Shown here: positions 34,056-43,209 of the stretch, piece after piece
How the letters are laid out: every line of letters starts with the position of its first letter
How positions within the stretch are numbered: position 1 is the stretch's first letter
Source of the DNA: Bacillota bacterium
Lineage (GTDB): Bacteria; Bacillota; Clostridia; Oscillospirales; Ruminococcaceae
Direction: 5' to 3'
Length of the DNA stretch: 64,000 nucleotides
Assembly: GCA_023421245.1 (NCBI GenBank)
Contig: JAEZTV010000028.1
Span: 57,559 to 121,558, forward strand
The notes under the pieces: model-generated
The model's input: only the letters and a program-made list of their open reading frames with translations
The model's database searches: none
What the model was told of the DNA's origin: nothing
Made by a program: the position numbers and the translations under genes

Positions 34056-34295
34056 TTATTTTTCAATCCTTTTGAGCAGTGCCTTAACGGTATCGGTGGG
34101 CTGAGCGCCGTTTTTAATCCACTGCTCAACCTTCTCGGTGTCTACCTTGATGACCGAAGGCTCTTTGGTCGGATCGTAATAGCCCACTTCTTCGATAAAG
34201 CGGCCGTCACGCGGATACCTGGAATCGGCAACCACTATGCGGTAAAATGGAGCTTTTTTTGCTCCCATTCTACGAAGTCTGATTTTAACTGCCAT
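34056..34295 (-). CDS. rpsP: 30S ribosomal protein S16
   Basis: 79 residues from ATG 34295 with GGAGG 9 bases upstream. MAVKIRLRRMGAKKAPFYRIVVADSR-type start (segments VKIRLRRMGAKKAPFYRI) and GYYDPTKEP are the S16 signature. Follows ffh. Confidence 0.98.
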   Translation of the reverse strand: MAVKIRLRRMGAKKAPFYRIVVADSRYPRDGRFIEEVGYYDPTKEPSVIKVDTEKVEQWIKNGAQPTDTVKALLKRIEK

Positions 34296-34366
34296 TGTGT
34301 AATTCCTCCAATAAATTCGATTCAAAAATATATGTGGACGCCGCTTGCGCAGCGTAACCAACCGGA

Positions 34367-35725
34367 TTAAAACGGAAAGCCGCCCGGCATCATACCGCCG
34401 CCCATGCCGCCCATGCCGCCGAAACGGCCTTTACGCTTACCGGGGCGCGAGAATTGTTTAACCATCTTTTGCATCTGCTCAAACTGGCGAAGCAGCATAT
34501 TAACATCCTGCACGGTAGTGCCGCTGCCTGCCGCAATGCGGCGTTTGCGTGAGGGATTGATAATAGCGGGCTTTTCGCGCTCTTTCGCTGTCATAGATGA
34601 AATCATAGCCTCTAAGCGTACAAGGCGGCTCTCGTCGATATCATCGGGTGAAATCTTGTTGCCGCCCGGCAGCATGGCAAGCATCTGCTGCATAGAGCCC
34701 ATCTTCTTCATCTGCTGCATCTGGTCGCGCAGATCGTTTAGGTCAAACTGGTTCTTCTTTAGTTTTTCCGCCATCTTTTCGGCATCCTTCTCGTTTACCT
34801 CGGTGGATGCCTTTTCAATGAGCGTGAGCATATCGCCCATGCCTAAGATACGTGATGCCATGCGGTCGGGATGAAACGCCTCGATGTCATCGAGCTTTTC
34901 ACCTGTACCCGCAAACTTGATAGGTTTGCCCGTAACCGCCTTCACCGAAAGTGCCGCGCCGCCGCGTGTGTCTCCGTCAAGCTTTGTAAGAATTACACCG
35001 TCAATGCCGAGTGTATCGTCAAACGATTTTGCAACGTTTACGGCGTCCTGACCGGTCATGGAATCGACTACCAGCAGGATGTCGGAGGGCTCTGCCGCCT
35101 TTTTGATATCGATAAGCTCGCCCATCAGTGTCTCGTCAATGTGCAGACGGCCCGCGGTATCGAGTATCACGTAGTCATTGCCGTAATCGCGCGCATGTGC
35201 AAGCGCTCGCTTGGCGATGGTTACAGGCTTTTCGGTGCCTAGTTCAAACACCGGCACACCCGCCTTTTCGCCCACTACCTTCAACTGGTCAATCGCGGCG
35301 GGGCGGTAGATATCGCATGCCACAAGCAGCGGACGGTGCCCCTGCTTTTTGAGCATCTTTGCAAGCTTTGCACTGTGAGTAGTTTTACCTGCACCCTGCA
35401 GTCCGCACATCATAACAACCGAAGGCGGACGCTTGGCAGTGTTGAGCCTTGCCTCGCCGCCCCCCATGAGCGCGGTAAGCTCTTCGTTTACAATCTTGAT
35501 TACCTGCTGGGCGGGGGTTAGGCTTTCGAGCACCTGCGCACCCACTGCGCGCGTACTGACCGCCGCGACAAAATCTTTTGCCACCTTATAGCTGACGTCG
35601 GCTTCCAGCAGCGCAAGGCGCACCTCTCGCATTGCCTCTTTGATATCGCCTTCCGACAGCTTTCCCTTGGAACGCAGCCGTTTAAACGCCGCGCTTAGTT
35701 TATCTGATAATCCCTCAAAAGCCAA
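34367..35725 (-). CDS. ffh: Signal recognition particle protein Ffh
   Basis: 452 residues. NG GTPase domain: GLQGAGKTTHSAKLA, DTAGRLHIDE, TKLDGDTRGGAAL; methionine-rich M domain: QMQQMKKMGSMQQMLAMLPG and SRKRRIAAGSGTTVQDVN, with a Gly/Met tail. Binds signal sequences of nascent membrane proteins and delivers them to FtsY. Confidence 0.98.
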   Translation of the reverse strand: MAFEGLSDKLSAAFKRLRSKGKLSEGDIKEAMREVRLALLEADVSYKVAKDFVAAVSTRAVGAQVLESLTPAQQVIKIVNEELTALMGGGEARLNTAKRPPSVVMMCGLQGAGKTTHSAKLAKMLKKQGHRPLLVACDIYRPAAIDQLKVVGEKAGVPVFELGTEKPVTIAKRALAHARDYGNDYVILDTAGRLHIDETLMGELIDIKKAAEPSDILLVVDSMTGQDAVNVAKSFDDTLGIDGVILTKLDGDTRGGAALSVKAVTGKPIKFAGTGEKLDDIEAFHPDRMASRILGMGDMLTLIEKASTEVNEKDAEKMAEKLKKNQFDLNDLRDQMQQMKKMGSMQQMLAMLPGGNKISPDDIDESRLVRLEAMISSMTAKEREKPAIINPSRKRRIAAGSGTTVQDVNMLLRQFEQMQKMVKQFSRPGKRKGRFGGMGGMGGGMMPGGFPF

Positions 35726-35749
35726 AATGGGTTCACCTCATTTATTGTG

Positions 35750-36112
35750 CTACTCGGCAAGCTCGCGCGCAAGTGTGTATATCTTGCTTGCGGCCTGCTC
35801 GACCTCATAAAAGTTGCCATAGCGCGCGTTGTGCTGCTCGATGTATTTTGCGTATTTCATCATCTCGGCAAGCGATTCCTGCATACGCCGAAAACGCGCT
35901 ACAATACCAAGCTTTTGCTCAAGCTCGTTCATCGCGCTCTCGCCGCGTTTTATGCTGTCACGCACACCTTGACGGGTAATGCCTTCTATCTGCGCAATCT
36001 CGGCGAGCGAAAGGTCCTCGTTATAGTAAAACTCAATGACCTCACGCTGTTTTGGGGTGAGCGCATCACCATAAAAGTCAAGCAGCACCGAAACCTCCAG
36101 ATTCTTTTGCAT
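35750..36112 (-). CDS. ylxM: YlxM family DNA-binding protein (SRP-associated)
   Basis: 120 residues, GGGGAGCGG before ATG. Sigma-70 region-4-like helix-turn-helix: LTPKQREVIEFYYNEDLSLAEIA and ITRQGVRDSIKRGE. In Streptococcus it modulates the SRP; here it leads the ffh operon 24 bases upstream. smc and ftsY, often upstream, are not present. Confidence 0.93.
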   Translation of the reverse strand: MQKNLEVSVLLDFYGDALTPKQREVIEFYYNEDLSLAEIAQIEGITRQGVRDSIKRGESAMNELEQKLGIVARFRRMQESLAEMMKYAKYIEQHNARYGNFYEVEQAASKIYTLARELAE

Positions 36113-36201
36113 ACAGACCGCTCCCCTCGCAGATAAAGTACTGTGTAACGCTCACGCCAAACGCACAAAACACGCCACATGTAAAGCAACCGTCTTTACA
36201 G

Positions 36202-36230
36202 ATTCTACTGCAAAAACGGGTGAGTGTCAA
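36202..36230 (-). promoter_or_regulatory. Sigma-A type promoter of the ylxM-ffh-rpsP-khpA-rimM-trmD operon
   Basis: On the - strand: TTGACA (36225-36230), 17-base spacer, TAGAAT (36202-36207). The rest of 36113-36416 contains only this and the hairpin at 36362-36397. Confidence 0.8.
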
Positions 36231-36361
36231 GGCTTTTTCTTTACAATGCGTGATTATTTTTATAAATGCTTCGCACGGCAGGTTTGATACCCCACGGTTG
36301 ACGATATGCTCTTTTGCTTGCGCTGTATAACACATTGTGTGTATTCCCGCAGCACAAACGC

Positions 36362-36397
36362 ACATCCCCCTCAAAGCAGTCTCTTTGAGGGGGATGT
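36362..36397 (-). terminator. Hairpin after the ABC permease gene (weak terminator)
   Basis: 15-bp perfect stem ACATCCCCCTCAAAG / complement with a 6-base loop. It lies 20 bases past the permease stop. On the - strand only a GTTTGTG tract follows, so termination may be partial. Confidence 0.6.
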
Positions 36398-36416
36398 TGT
36401 TATAAGGACTGCTCCG

Positions 36417-37859
36417 TTACTCATGCTTGATGGCCTCAAGGGCGCTGATCTTTACCGCACGGTTGGCGGGATAAAAGCCGGAGAATAGTCCCACAAACAG
36501 TGCGAACGCAAAGCCCAGCCCAACAAGCCAAAGCGGTATGATGGAGATTTTCACCGTGCCGTCGCCCATGTATCCCATCCCCATGCCACTGAGCATTGGG
36601 CCCGCCAGCACGTTATTGAGGATAAACGAGGCCAGATAGCTTATTCCCACACCGCATATGCCGCCTATCATACCAATGGAGCCGGCCTCGAGCAAAAACA
36701 GGGAGCGGATGTTTGACAGCTTGCAGCCGAGCACCTTCATCACACCAATCTCTCGGGTGCGCTCGTAGATGGACATTACCATGGTATTGGCGATACCTAG
36801 TGCCGCAACCAACAAGGAAATGCCGCCCAAGCTGCCGAGGATTATCTGAATAATCATGGTTTGCTGACGCATCGGTTCACGGATATCATCCGCGCTGTAG
36901 GTCTGATACCCGAGGGCTTTGATATAATCCGCTACCTCGCCGACATTGTTCATATCATCGACGCGCACCTTGGCGTAATTATACCCGCTGTCCTCGTTTT
37001 GGTTGCTTTTAATATCGTTAACCTTATTGTACAACGCGTTAAGCTCTTGGGCAAATTCGATATCAATGAACACGTAGCCCATTGTGTAATAGTCCTTATA
37101 GTTGCCCTTTAGCACACCGGTGTTGGTCATGCGGTATTCGTATTTTCTGGTTGGGGTATCATCTTTTTTATCATTTTCATTGTCGTTTTCATCCGCCATA
37201 ACCGTAACCGATCTGCCGCCCCCGTAGGAGTAATACCCGCCGCTGTTTTCGTCATGCCGCACAACCGTAGCAATAAATCGGTCGTTGAGCGGATCAACGA
37301 ACGGCTCGGGTATCACGCCGTTTGCATCCGGCTCGGGCCAGCGATAGTCGTTGGGTCTTTTGGGGTTATAAAACTGATACATCGCCTGCTCACCGAACAA
37401 GAGCGCCTGCTTGCCATCCTGTTCCGTGGGTAGATTTCCGTCCTTTGTCTCGTAGCCAAAGTTAGAAAGCTGGTCAAGGTATACCCCCACCATGCTCCCC
37501 TGATACTCATACTTGCCGGAGTAAAGCTTAATCTGCCCGCTCCACAGGTCGAAGATGGGGGTAACGGCGGTAACATGCTCCACGCGCGAAATATCCGCAA
37601 GCGTCTGATCATCAAGCTTCAGCTGCTGCGGGTTGGAAGGGTCCATGCCGCCGTAGTTGTATATCTCGATTACAGTCAAATCCATCCACTCTTCGAGCAT
37701 TGCGGCCTGCGCCGCATCCATGCCAACGCCGAGCGAGATGGTCACGATGATGGCACAGGTGCCGATCACCACGCCCGATACGGTAAGCATGGTGCGAACC
37801 CTGCGGCGAAAGAGGTTGCGCATGCACATGGATATGATGTCAAATATCCTCATCGTCAA
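36417..37859 (-). CDS. MacB/FtsX-type ABC transporter permease
   Basis: 480 residues with an N-terminal membrane helix (RVRTMLTVSGVVIGTCAIIV), a large extracellular MacB periplasmic-core-like domain (~50-330) and three C-terminal helices (IILGSLGGISLLVAALGIANTMVM, EIGVMKVLGCKLSNIRSLFLLEA). The family moves peptides, lipoproteins or antibiotics, or signals mechanically. It overlaps the exported partner by 20 bases and forms an operon with the ATPase. Confidence 0.88.
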   Translation of the reverse strand: MTMRIFDIISMCMRNLFRRRVRTMLTVSGVVIGTCAIIVTISLGVGMDAAQAAMLEEWMDLTVIEIYNYGGMDPSNPQQLKLDDQTLADISRVEHVTAVTPIFDLWSGQIKLYSGKYEYQGSMVGVYLDQLSNFGYETKDGNLPTEQDGKQALLFGEQAMYQFYNPKRPNDYRWPEPDANGVIPEPFVDPLNDRFIATVVRHDENSGGYYSYGGGRSVTVMADENDNENDKKDDTPTRKYEYRMTNTGVLKGNYKDYYTMGYVFIDIEFAQELNALYNKVNDIKSNQNEDSGYNYAKVRVDDMNNVGEVADYIKALGYQTYSADDIREPMRQQTMIIQIILGSLGGISLLVAALGIANTMVMSIYERTREIGVMKVLGCKLSNIRSLFLLEAGSIGMIGGICGVGISYLASFILNNVLAGPMLSGMGMGYMGDGTVKISIIPLWLVGLGFAFALFVGLFSGFYPANRAVKISALEAIKHE

Positions 37860-39276
37860 GCTCGCTCCTCTTTTTCTTTACCACCTTAACAATGATGACG
37901 GCAGCCACGATAACAACCACTATACCACCGCCAATGATGGTCAGCAACAACCAGAGGGGCATCCCCTGTCCTTCTGCGGGAAATTCTTCAGGCGGAAACG
38001 GTTCGGTAATTGGGGGCTCGATGTATTCGGGAATCTCCATCACCGTCGCGGTAAAATCGCGGGTGACCTCACCGGCTTGGAGTCTGTCATTCTCATATGT
38101 AAACACGAACTTAAGGTGTGTCTCGCCCGGGGTATCAAGCACAATGGGCAGATAGGTTTCGCTTGCCGCCTTGGAAGGGTCCAGACTGCCGATATAGGCG
38201 TACGCGTACTCGGTATCCGCCTCGTCTACCACCCGAATCTCGCAGTTGTACAGGGTGGCAAAACCTGCGTTGACAACCGAGTAGGTAATCTCCTCCTCCG
38301 ATCCGGGGTAGATCATCTGGGGTAACTCCACCTTTTGGATGCGCACCCGCTCTATGGTATCGGTGGGAATGGAGATAGTGACATTATCACCGCCCGAAAC
38401 GGCGTTTTGACCTTCGATGTCAAAATACTCGAAGGTGGAGGCGATACCAATCTCCTGAACCTTGACGCTTGTGTTTGCGCCAAGGAAGAAGTTCATGGTT
38501 TTGGTGACCGTTTTGCCGGGCAGGATGGTATCGACAAAGATGGTATCGGACGCACTTTTAATGCGCAGGTCGCCCGCGGGCTTTACGTTGAGCACCACGT
38601 TGCGGACGGCCTTGTTGGCACTGGTGTTTTTGAGGGTAAACGTTACCGGTACGTCCTGACCCGCAACCGCCTCGCCGTAGGAGTAGCTGTCCACAATCAG
38701 GTGGGGCTTAAGCGCCGCGATGGGGGTTTCTTTTTCGTCGTCATCGTCGTCATCACCGGTTCCTGGGGTAAGGCCGCCACCGGAACTGCTGCCAGTATCA
38801 AGAAAATCAGGTAATGATTTTGTATAATAAACCGGTTTTTGGTCTACCGCTCTTCTAATCGTCATTGCAAAGGTATTGGTTCCAAACGGAATCTTTAGGT
38901 TGCTGAACTTCAATTCATATCTGTAAATTGTCCTTGTTTCCCCATCCTCGTTTGGTTCACTTTCCCACTTGTCACTATCCTCAGATGATTTGCGCTCTAC
39001 AAGAGCGGTCATACCATCAACATCTAAGGCTTCGATAGTACATGGGGCTAGAAGGGCAATTGCACCTTCATATTCTTCGTATCCGATAAAATCCACTTTA
39101 AGTTTATATGTTCCATCCAGTTGCTTGTCAGGTTTATAGATTCTCTCAATATATCCGTCATCTCCAACCGGAACGCCCAATTCCGCATAAACCGGTATGG
39201 CCGCAAACAGCATGGTTGCTGCCATTATCGCACCAGCAAAGAGTGCCATCCATCTTCTAGTTCTGCATCTGTTCAT
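37840..39276 (-). CDS. Exported, membrane-anchored CARDB/COG1361-like protein of the ABC operon
   Basis: 478 residues from ATG 39276 (GGGGAGAGG upstream); a longer open frame upstream is a shadow of the ATPase. Signal peptide (RWMALFAGAIMAATMLFA...), then Ig-like repeats with the CARDB pattern (GQDVPVTFTLKNTSANKAVRNVVL; EEITYSVVNAGFATLYNCEI). An acidic DDDDDDE stretch lies near 180. A C-terminal membrane helix (LLLTIIGGGIVVVIVAAVII) and a KKKR stop-transfer end follow. It probably stands on the outer face and works with the MacB-type permease in place of an HlyD-like adaptor. Cargo unknown. Confidence 0.8.
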   Translation of the reverse strand: MNRCRTRRWMALFAGAIMAATMLFAAIPVYAELGVPVGDDGYIERIYKPDKQLDGTYKLKVDFIGYEEYEGAIALLAPCTIEALDVDGMTALVERKSSEDSDKWESEPNEDGETRTIYRYELKFSNLKIPFGTNTFAMTIRRAVDQKPVYYTKSLPDFLDTGSSSGGGLTPGTGDDDDDDEKETPIAALKPHLIVDSYSYGEAVAGQDVPVTFTLKNTSANKAVRNVVLNVKPAGDLRIKSASDTIFVDTILPGKTVTKTMNFFLGANTSVKVQEIGIASTFEYFDIEGQNAVSGGDNVTISIPTDTIERVRIQKVELPQMIYPGSEEEITYSVVNAGFATLYNCEIRVVDEADTEYAYAYIGSLDPSKAASETYLPIVLDTPGETHLKFVFTYENDRLQAGEVTRDFTATVMEIPEYIEPPITEPFPPEEFPAEGQGMPLWLLLTIIGGGIVVVIVAAVIIVKVVKKKRSELDDEDI

Positions 39277-40267
39277 TTGTAACCTCTCCCCGCTCGTTAT
39301 TGTCAGTTGTCGCATTGGTTTCGGTTTTCTCACCGTCATCCTGTGCCTTCGGCGGCTTTTTGCAAAAGAAGCCTGCCAGCGTGCGCTTCTTTTTTTCAGG
39401 CGGTGCGCCGCCGGAATCGGAGGAAATATCTTTTTTCTTTTTGCTCTTTTTCCCCTTTTTCTGCTTTGCCATAGCACGCTTCTGCTTACGCACTTCGCGT
39501 TCCTCGGCCTCTTTGATTGCAAGCTGTTCCTTTTCGATGGCAAGCTCTGCAAGCTGTGCATCCAGTGCCGCGCGCTGCTCGGGCGTAACCGGCTCGTCAC
39601 GTTCGATTTTACCGTCTATAATCTGAATGACGCGATCGGCAAACAGGCTGATTTCGCTGTCGTGCGTTACAAGGATAAAGGTCTGGTTGTTTTCACGCGA
39701 CATGGTGACCATCTGGTTCATAACATCGAGCGTGGTTTTGGTATCGAGGTTGCCGGTGGGCTCGTCCGCAAACACAATTTTGGGTCTTGCCACAAACGCG
39801 CGGGCAATACCGACACGCTGCTGCTGGCCGCCCGACATCTGGGTGGGCTTATGCTTGGCGCGGTTTTTCAGCCCTACCTCGGTGAGCATCTTTAGAGCAA
39901 GGCGGTTGCGCTTTGACTTGCCAATGCCGCGGAACATCAGCGGCATTGCGACGTTCTCGAGCGCGGTGAGCGCGGGCATAAGGTTGTACGATTGAAAGAT
40001 AAACCCGATGTGCTTTTGCCGAAACAAGGCAAGCTTGTTTTCGGATAGTGTGCCGATGTTGGTTTTGCCGATGCGAATGGTGCCGCGGGTAGGCTTTTCA
40101 AGGCCTGCCAGCATATTAAGCAGTGTCGATTTACCCGAGCCGGAGGTACCTAAGATGCACAGCACCTCGCCCCGCCCAATCTCAAGGTTGATATCGTCAA
40201 GGGCTACCACCTTTTCGCTGCCGATACGGTATACCTTGCGCAGATTATGTATCTGTATAAAGCTCAA
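39257..40267 (-). CDS. ABC transporter ATP-binding protein (MacB/LolD type)
   Basis: 336 residues. Walker A GTSGSGKSTLLNMLAG, signature MSGGQQQRVGIARAF, Walker B IVFADEPTGNLD, H-loop VTHDSE. The ATPase fills ~230 residues. The extra ~105 are a highly charged coiled tail rich in Lys (KQKRAMAKQKKGKKSKKKKD) of unknown role. It is followed by overlap with the exported partner gene. Confidence 0.92.
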   Translation of the reverse strand: MSFIQIHNLRKVYRIGSEKVVALDDINLEIGRGEVLCILGTSGSGKSTLLNMLAGLEKPTRGTIRIGKTNIGTLSENKLALFRQKHIGFIFQSYNLMPALTALENVAMPLMFRGIGKSKRNRLALKMLTEVGLKNRAKHKPTQMSGGQQQRVGIARAFVARPKIVFADEPTGNLDTKTTLDVMNQMVTMSRENNQTFILVTHDSEISLFADRVIQIIDGKIERDEPVTPEQRAALDAQLAELAIEKEQLAIKEAEEREVRKQKRAMAKQKKGKKSKKKKDISSDSGGAPPEKKKRTLAGFFCKKPPKAQDDGEKTETNATTDNNERGEVTNEQMQN

Positions 40268-40540
40268 GATAAGATCCTTGTCCTTTCTTTGCGTTATCGT
40301 CCTTGGTGTTGTGTGCGGAGGATTTGCTATCCCAGCCCGACATACTATCAGTGTACACCGTCAAGCAGTTTATTGCAAAATAATCTGCAAAAAACATGAA
40401 AATTCATTTCCTCTTGATTCCTTGCGCAAGGAGAAGCGCGCTTTGTGCATCAATCGGGCGTTGGCGAGGGAAATTGTGGCATAAGACAAAAATAAAGTGG
40501 TATAATTAGGTGAGATATTATTGGAAAAGGTGGGGGTACT

Positions 40541-41218
40541 ATGATTATTGCGCTATGCATTCTCTATACGGTATCACTCGCGTGGTATGTGCGCCGCTCG
40601 CTGTGCGATGACTTTGCCGCGCAGCTTGCACTGAAAACAATCACCAGCTGCCTGTTTATTCTGATTGCATACGCCTGCTATACACAGGCAAGGGGCAGCC
40701 GTGCGTATTTTTTGCTGATGCTGAGTGCGCTGATATCCTCACTAATTGGAGATGTCTTTATTCAGATGCAGCGACGCACGGGGGCCTTTACACGGTATGC
40801 GTTTTTGTGCGGCGGTATGGCCTTTTTTGCTGCACACCTGCTGTTTGCTTGGGCATTTTCATTGATGGCAGGCTTTGAGTGGATAGACGGTGCGGTACTG
40901 GTCGCATTGCTTGTTGCAATGCTTTGCATCTTTCGTGCGCTGCATCTTGAGTTTGGTAAATTGCGACCGCTGTGCATACTTTATGCTGCCGCTATCCTAT
41001 TGATGTTTACCAAGGCGCTTTCAGTTTGGTATACGGGTGGCGAAGCCATTGCAGTACTGCTGGTGTGCGGAGGGGCGCTGTTTGTAGCATCCGACACCAT
41101 GCTGGCGCTCAAAAACTTTCATCCGCGCTATCGGCACAATGCGCCGCTTGCCTTGGCGGTGACGTTTACCTACTACACGGCTCAGCTTTTGTTCGCACTA
41201 AGTATTCTATATGTATAA
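40541..41218 (+). CDS. YhhN family membrane protein (lysoplasmalogenase-like)
   Basis: 225 residues, eight membrane segments. AAAAGGTGGGGG before ATG; a TATAAT at 40501-40506 lacks a good -35. Family features: SALISSLIGDVFIQM (conserved GD), GGMAFFAAHLLFAWAF (H near 100), FVASDTMLALKNF and YYTAQLLFALSI. Human TMEM86 and some bacterial members cleave lysoplasmalogens; whether this one does is inference. Lone + strand gene. Confidence 0.85.
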   Translation: MIIALCILYTVSLAWYVRRSLCDDFAAQLALKTITSCLFILIAYACYTQARGSRAYFLLMLSALISSLIGDVFIQMQRRTGAFTRYAFLCGGMAFFAAHLLFAWAFSLMAGFEWIDGAVLVALLVAMLCIFRALHLEFGKLRPLCILYAAAILLMFTKALSVWYTGGEAIAVLLVCGGALFVASDTMLALKNFHPRYRHNAPLALAVTFTYYTAQLLFALSILYV

Positions 41219-41257
41219 TGCCTTGCGAATATACTTTCTATAATCATCCCAAAACGC

Positions 41258-41285
41258 AAAAAGGGCGGGAATATCCCGCCCTTTT
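41258..41285. terminator. Bidirectional intrinsic terminator
   Basis: AAAAAGGGCGGGA-ATA-TCCCGCCCTTTT between convergent genes (YhhN on +, Dabb protein on -). Confidence 0.9.
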
Positions 41286-41296
41286 ACATATTGAAA

Positions 41297-41593
41297 CTAA
41301 ACCTCAAAATCGCAAACGGCGCGCGCCGTTGCCACCGAGGCGACAAAATCTTTCACGTTCATGTGTGCGGGGTGGCTTTGATAAACCGCCAGCGCCTCAG
41401 GCGATTCCAGTTCGGAATACAGGCAGCACTCATAGCCGTTTGGGTTGATGCCGATACCAACCTCTGCGCGAAGAAGACCCGGCACAACACCGACCAGTGC
41501 TTCGAGGTCGTATTTAAGCTTGCTGATAATCTGATTCTTATCCATTCCGTTAAAGCTGTCCTTGAAGTTCCAAAATACAATATGCTTAATCAT
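41297..41593 (-). CDS. Dabb family (stress-responsive A/B barrel) protein
   Basis: 98 residues from ATG 41593. MIKHIVFWNFKD start, PGLLRAEVGIGINPNGYECCLYSEL core and AVYQSHPAHMNVKDFV end are typical for the dimeric ferredoxin-like Dabb fold. No enzymatic role is known for most bacterial members. Confidence 0.88.
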   Translation of the reverse strand: MIKHIVFWNFKDSFNGMDKNQIISKLKYDLEALVGVVPGLLRAEVGIGINPNGYECCLYSELESPEALAVYQSHPAHMNVKDFVASVATARAVCDFEV

Positions 41594-41640
41594 ACTTACA
41601 ACGTTCCTTTCTATCATACCGTGGTGCATGCACTGCCAAA

Positions 41641-43170
41641 TCACTGGCGCTGCCAGTACTTGCGGTCAAGGCTGCGGTATTGAATCGCCTCGGAGATATG
41701 GCGCGTCTCAATCTGGCCGGCTGCGTCCAGGTCCGCAATGGTGCGCGCCACCTTTAAGATACGGTTATGCGCACGGGCGGAAAGGCCCAGTCGCTCAAAC
41801 GCTCGCTCCAGCATACGTTTGGCATCGTTGGTCATGCTACAGACCTCCTGCAATGCGCCGTCCGGCAGCTGCGCATTGCAGGTTGCGCCCGTTTTGGCAA
41901 AGCGCGACTGCGCAACCATACGCGCTTTATTGACGCGCGCGCGTATGGCGGCGGAGCTTTCCTCCGCGCCGGTATCGGACAGCGCCGCATACTCCACCGG
42001 CATAACCTCGACGTGTAAATCTACGCGATCGAGCAAGGGCCCCGAGATGCGCGAAAGGTAGCTTGCCACCGATTTGTCCGTGCAGCGACAGGGGCGGGTT
42101 GGGTGTCCAAAAAAGCCGCAGGGGCAGGGGTTCATCGCCGCCACCAGCATAATTGAACAGGGATAGGACAGCGTGCCGCTTACACGCGCGATGGTTACCT
42201 TGCCATCCTCAATGGGCTGGCGCATCACCTCGATGGCAATACGAGAAAATTCGGGCAGCTCGTCCAAAAACAATACGCCATGATGCGCAAGCGAGATTTC
42301 GCCGGGCTTTGGAATGCTGCCGCCGCCCGACAGCGCCGCGGGGGAAACGGTATGGTGCGGCGAACGGAACGGGCGCGTACGTATCATCGGCTGACCCTTA
42401 GGCAGCAGTCCCGCAATCGAGTGCAGTTTGGTAACCTGTACCGATTCATCAAATGTCATGTCGGGCAGAATGCCGGGTAACCGCTTTGCCAGCATGCTTT
42501 TGCCCGCACCCGGGGAACCGACCAAAATAACGTTATGCCCGCCCGCGGCAGCCACCTCCAGCGCACGCTTTGCCGCCTGCTGTCCCTTAACATCTGAGAA
42601 ATCGAGAAAGGGCGGTGTGGGAGGCTCGGTAAACTGCTGCTGCGAGACAGGGATAAGTGCACGCTCACCCTGCAAAAATAAAAGTATATCGGTAAACCGC
42701 GAAACTGCGTAGATTTCGATTCCTTCCACCGCCGAGGCCTCCGCGGCGTTATCGGCAGGAATAAACATACGGGCAAACCCGTTTTCACGCGCATGGATTG
42801 CCATGGGCAATACACCGTTGACCGCCTTGACCTCGCCCGACAGCGACAGTTCGCCGAGATAACAGGTTTTTAACGCCGGCAGTGCCAGTGCGCCCGATGC
42901 GCAAAGGATACTAAGCAGGATGGGCAGGTCGTAAATAGGCCCTGCCTTTTTTACATCGGCGGGTGCCAGATTTACCGTAATTCTGCCCAAGGGAAAGTCG
43001 TAGCCGTTGTTCTTTGCCGCCGCGCGCACACGGTCACGCGCTTCACGCACCGAGGCATCGGGCAAACCAACCACATCAAACGACGGCATACCGCGTGCAA
43101 CGTCCGCCTCAACACTTACGCTGTATGCGTCCACCCCAAAAAGGCCTATGCTGTCAAGTCTTGCAAACAA
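41641..43170 (-). CDS. YifB/ComM family AAA+ ATPase (Mg-chelatase-like)
   Basis: 509 residues, TTG start with GGGGGATGA upstream. N-terminal ChlI-like domain (FDVVGLPDASVREARDRVRAA), Walker A LVGSPGAGKSMLAKRLPG, Walker B VLFLDELPEF, a zinc-binding CPCGFFGHPTRPCRC loop. In transformable species ComM is a branch-migration helicase for recombination; elsewhere the role is open. Confidence 0.93.
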   Translation of the reverse strand: MFARLDSIGLFGVDAYSVSVEADVARGMPSFDVVGLPDASVREARDRVRAAAKNNGYDFPLGRITVNLAPADVKKAGPIYDLPILLSILCASGALALPALKTCYLGELSLSGEVKAVNGVLPMAIHARENGFARMFIPADNAAEASAVEGIEIYAVSRFTDILLFLQGERALIPVSQQQFTEPPTPPFLDFSDVKGQQAAKRALEVAAAGGHNVILVGSPGAGKSMLAKRLPGILPDMTFDESVQVTKLHSIAGLLPKGQPMIRTRPFRSPHHTVSPAALSGGGSIPKPGEISLAHHGVLFLDELPEFSRIAIEVMRQPIEDGKVTIARVSGTLSYPCSIMLVAAMNPCPCGFFGHPTRPCRCTDKSVASYLSRISGPLLDRVDLHVEVMPVEYAALSDTGAEESSAAIRARVNKARMVAQSRFAKTGATCNAQLPDGALQEVCSMTNDAKRMLERAFERLGLSARAHNRILKVARTIADLDAAGQIETRHISEAIQYRSLDRKYWQRQ

Positions 43171-43209
43171 GCTGTCATCCCCCCGCGTCGGTTGTGCCGT
43201 ACTTGCCGG

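Noticed and set aside
37657..38325. 222-codon + strand open frame across the CARDB-like gene
   Set aside because: His- and Gly-rich antisense shadow of two well-supported genes.
39277..39600. Upstream extension of the CARDB-like protein
   Set aside because: It lies in another frame of the ATPase gene, is Arg/Lys/Ser-rich, and a signal peptide with a ribosome site starts at 39276.
39197..39895. 232-codon + strand open frame opposite the ABC ATPase
   Set aside because: Antisense to the conserved ATPase motifs; Leu/Phe-rich product is a by-product of the Lys/Glu codons on the other strand.
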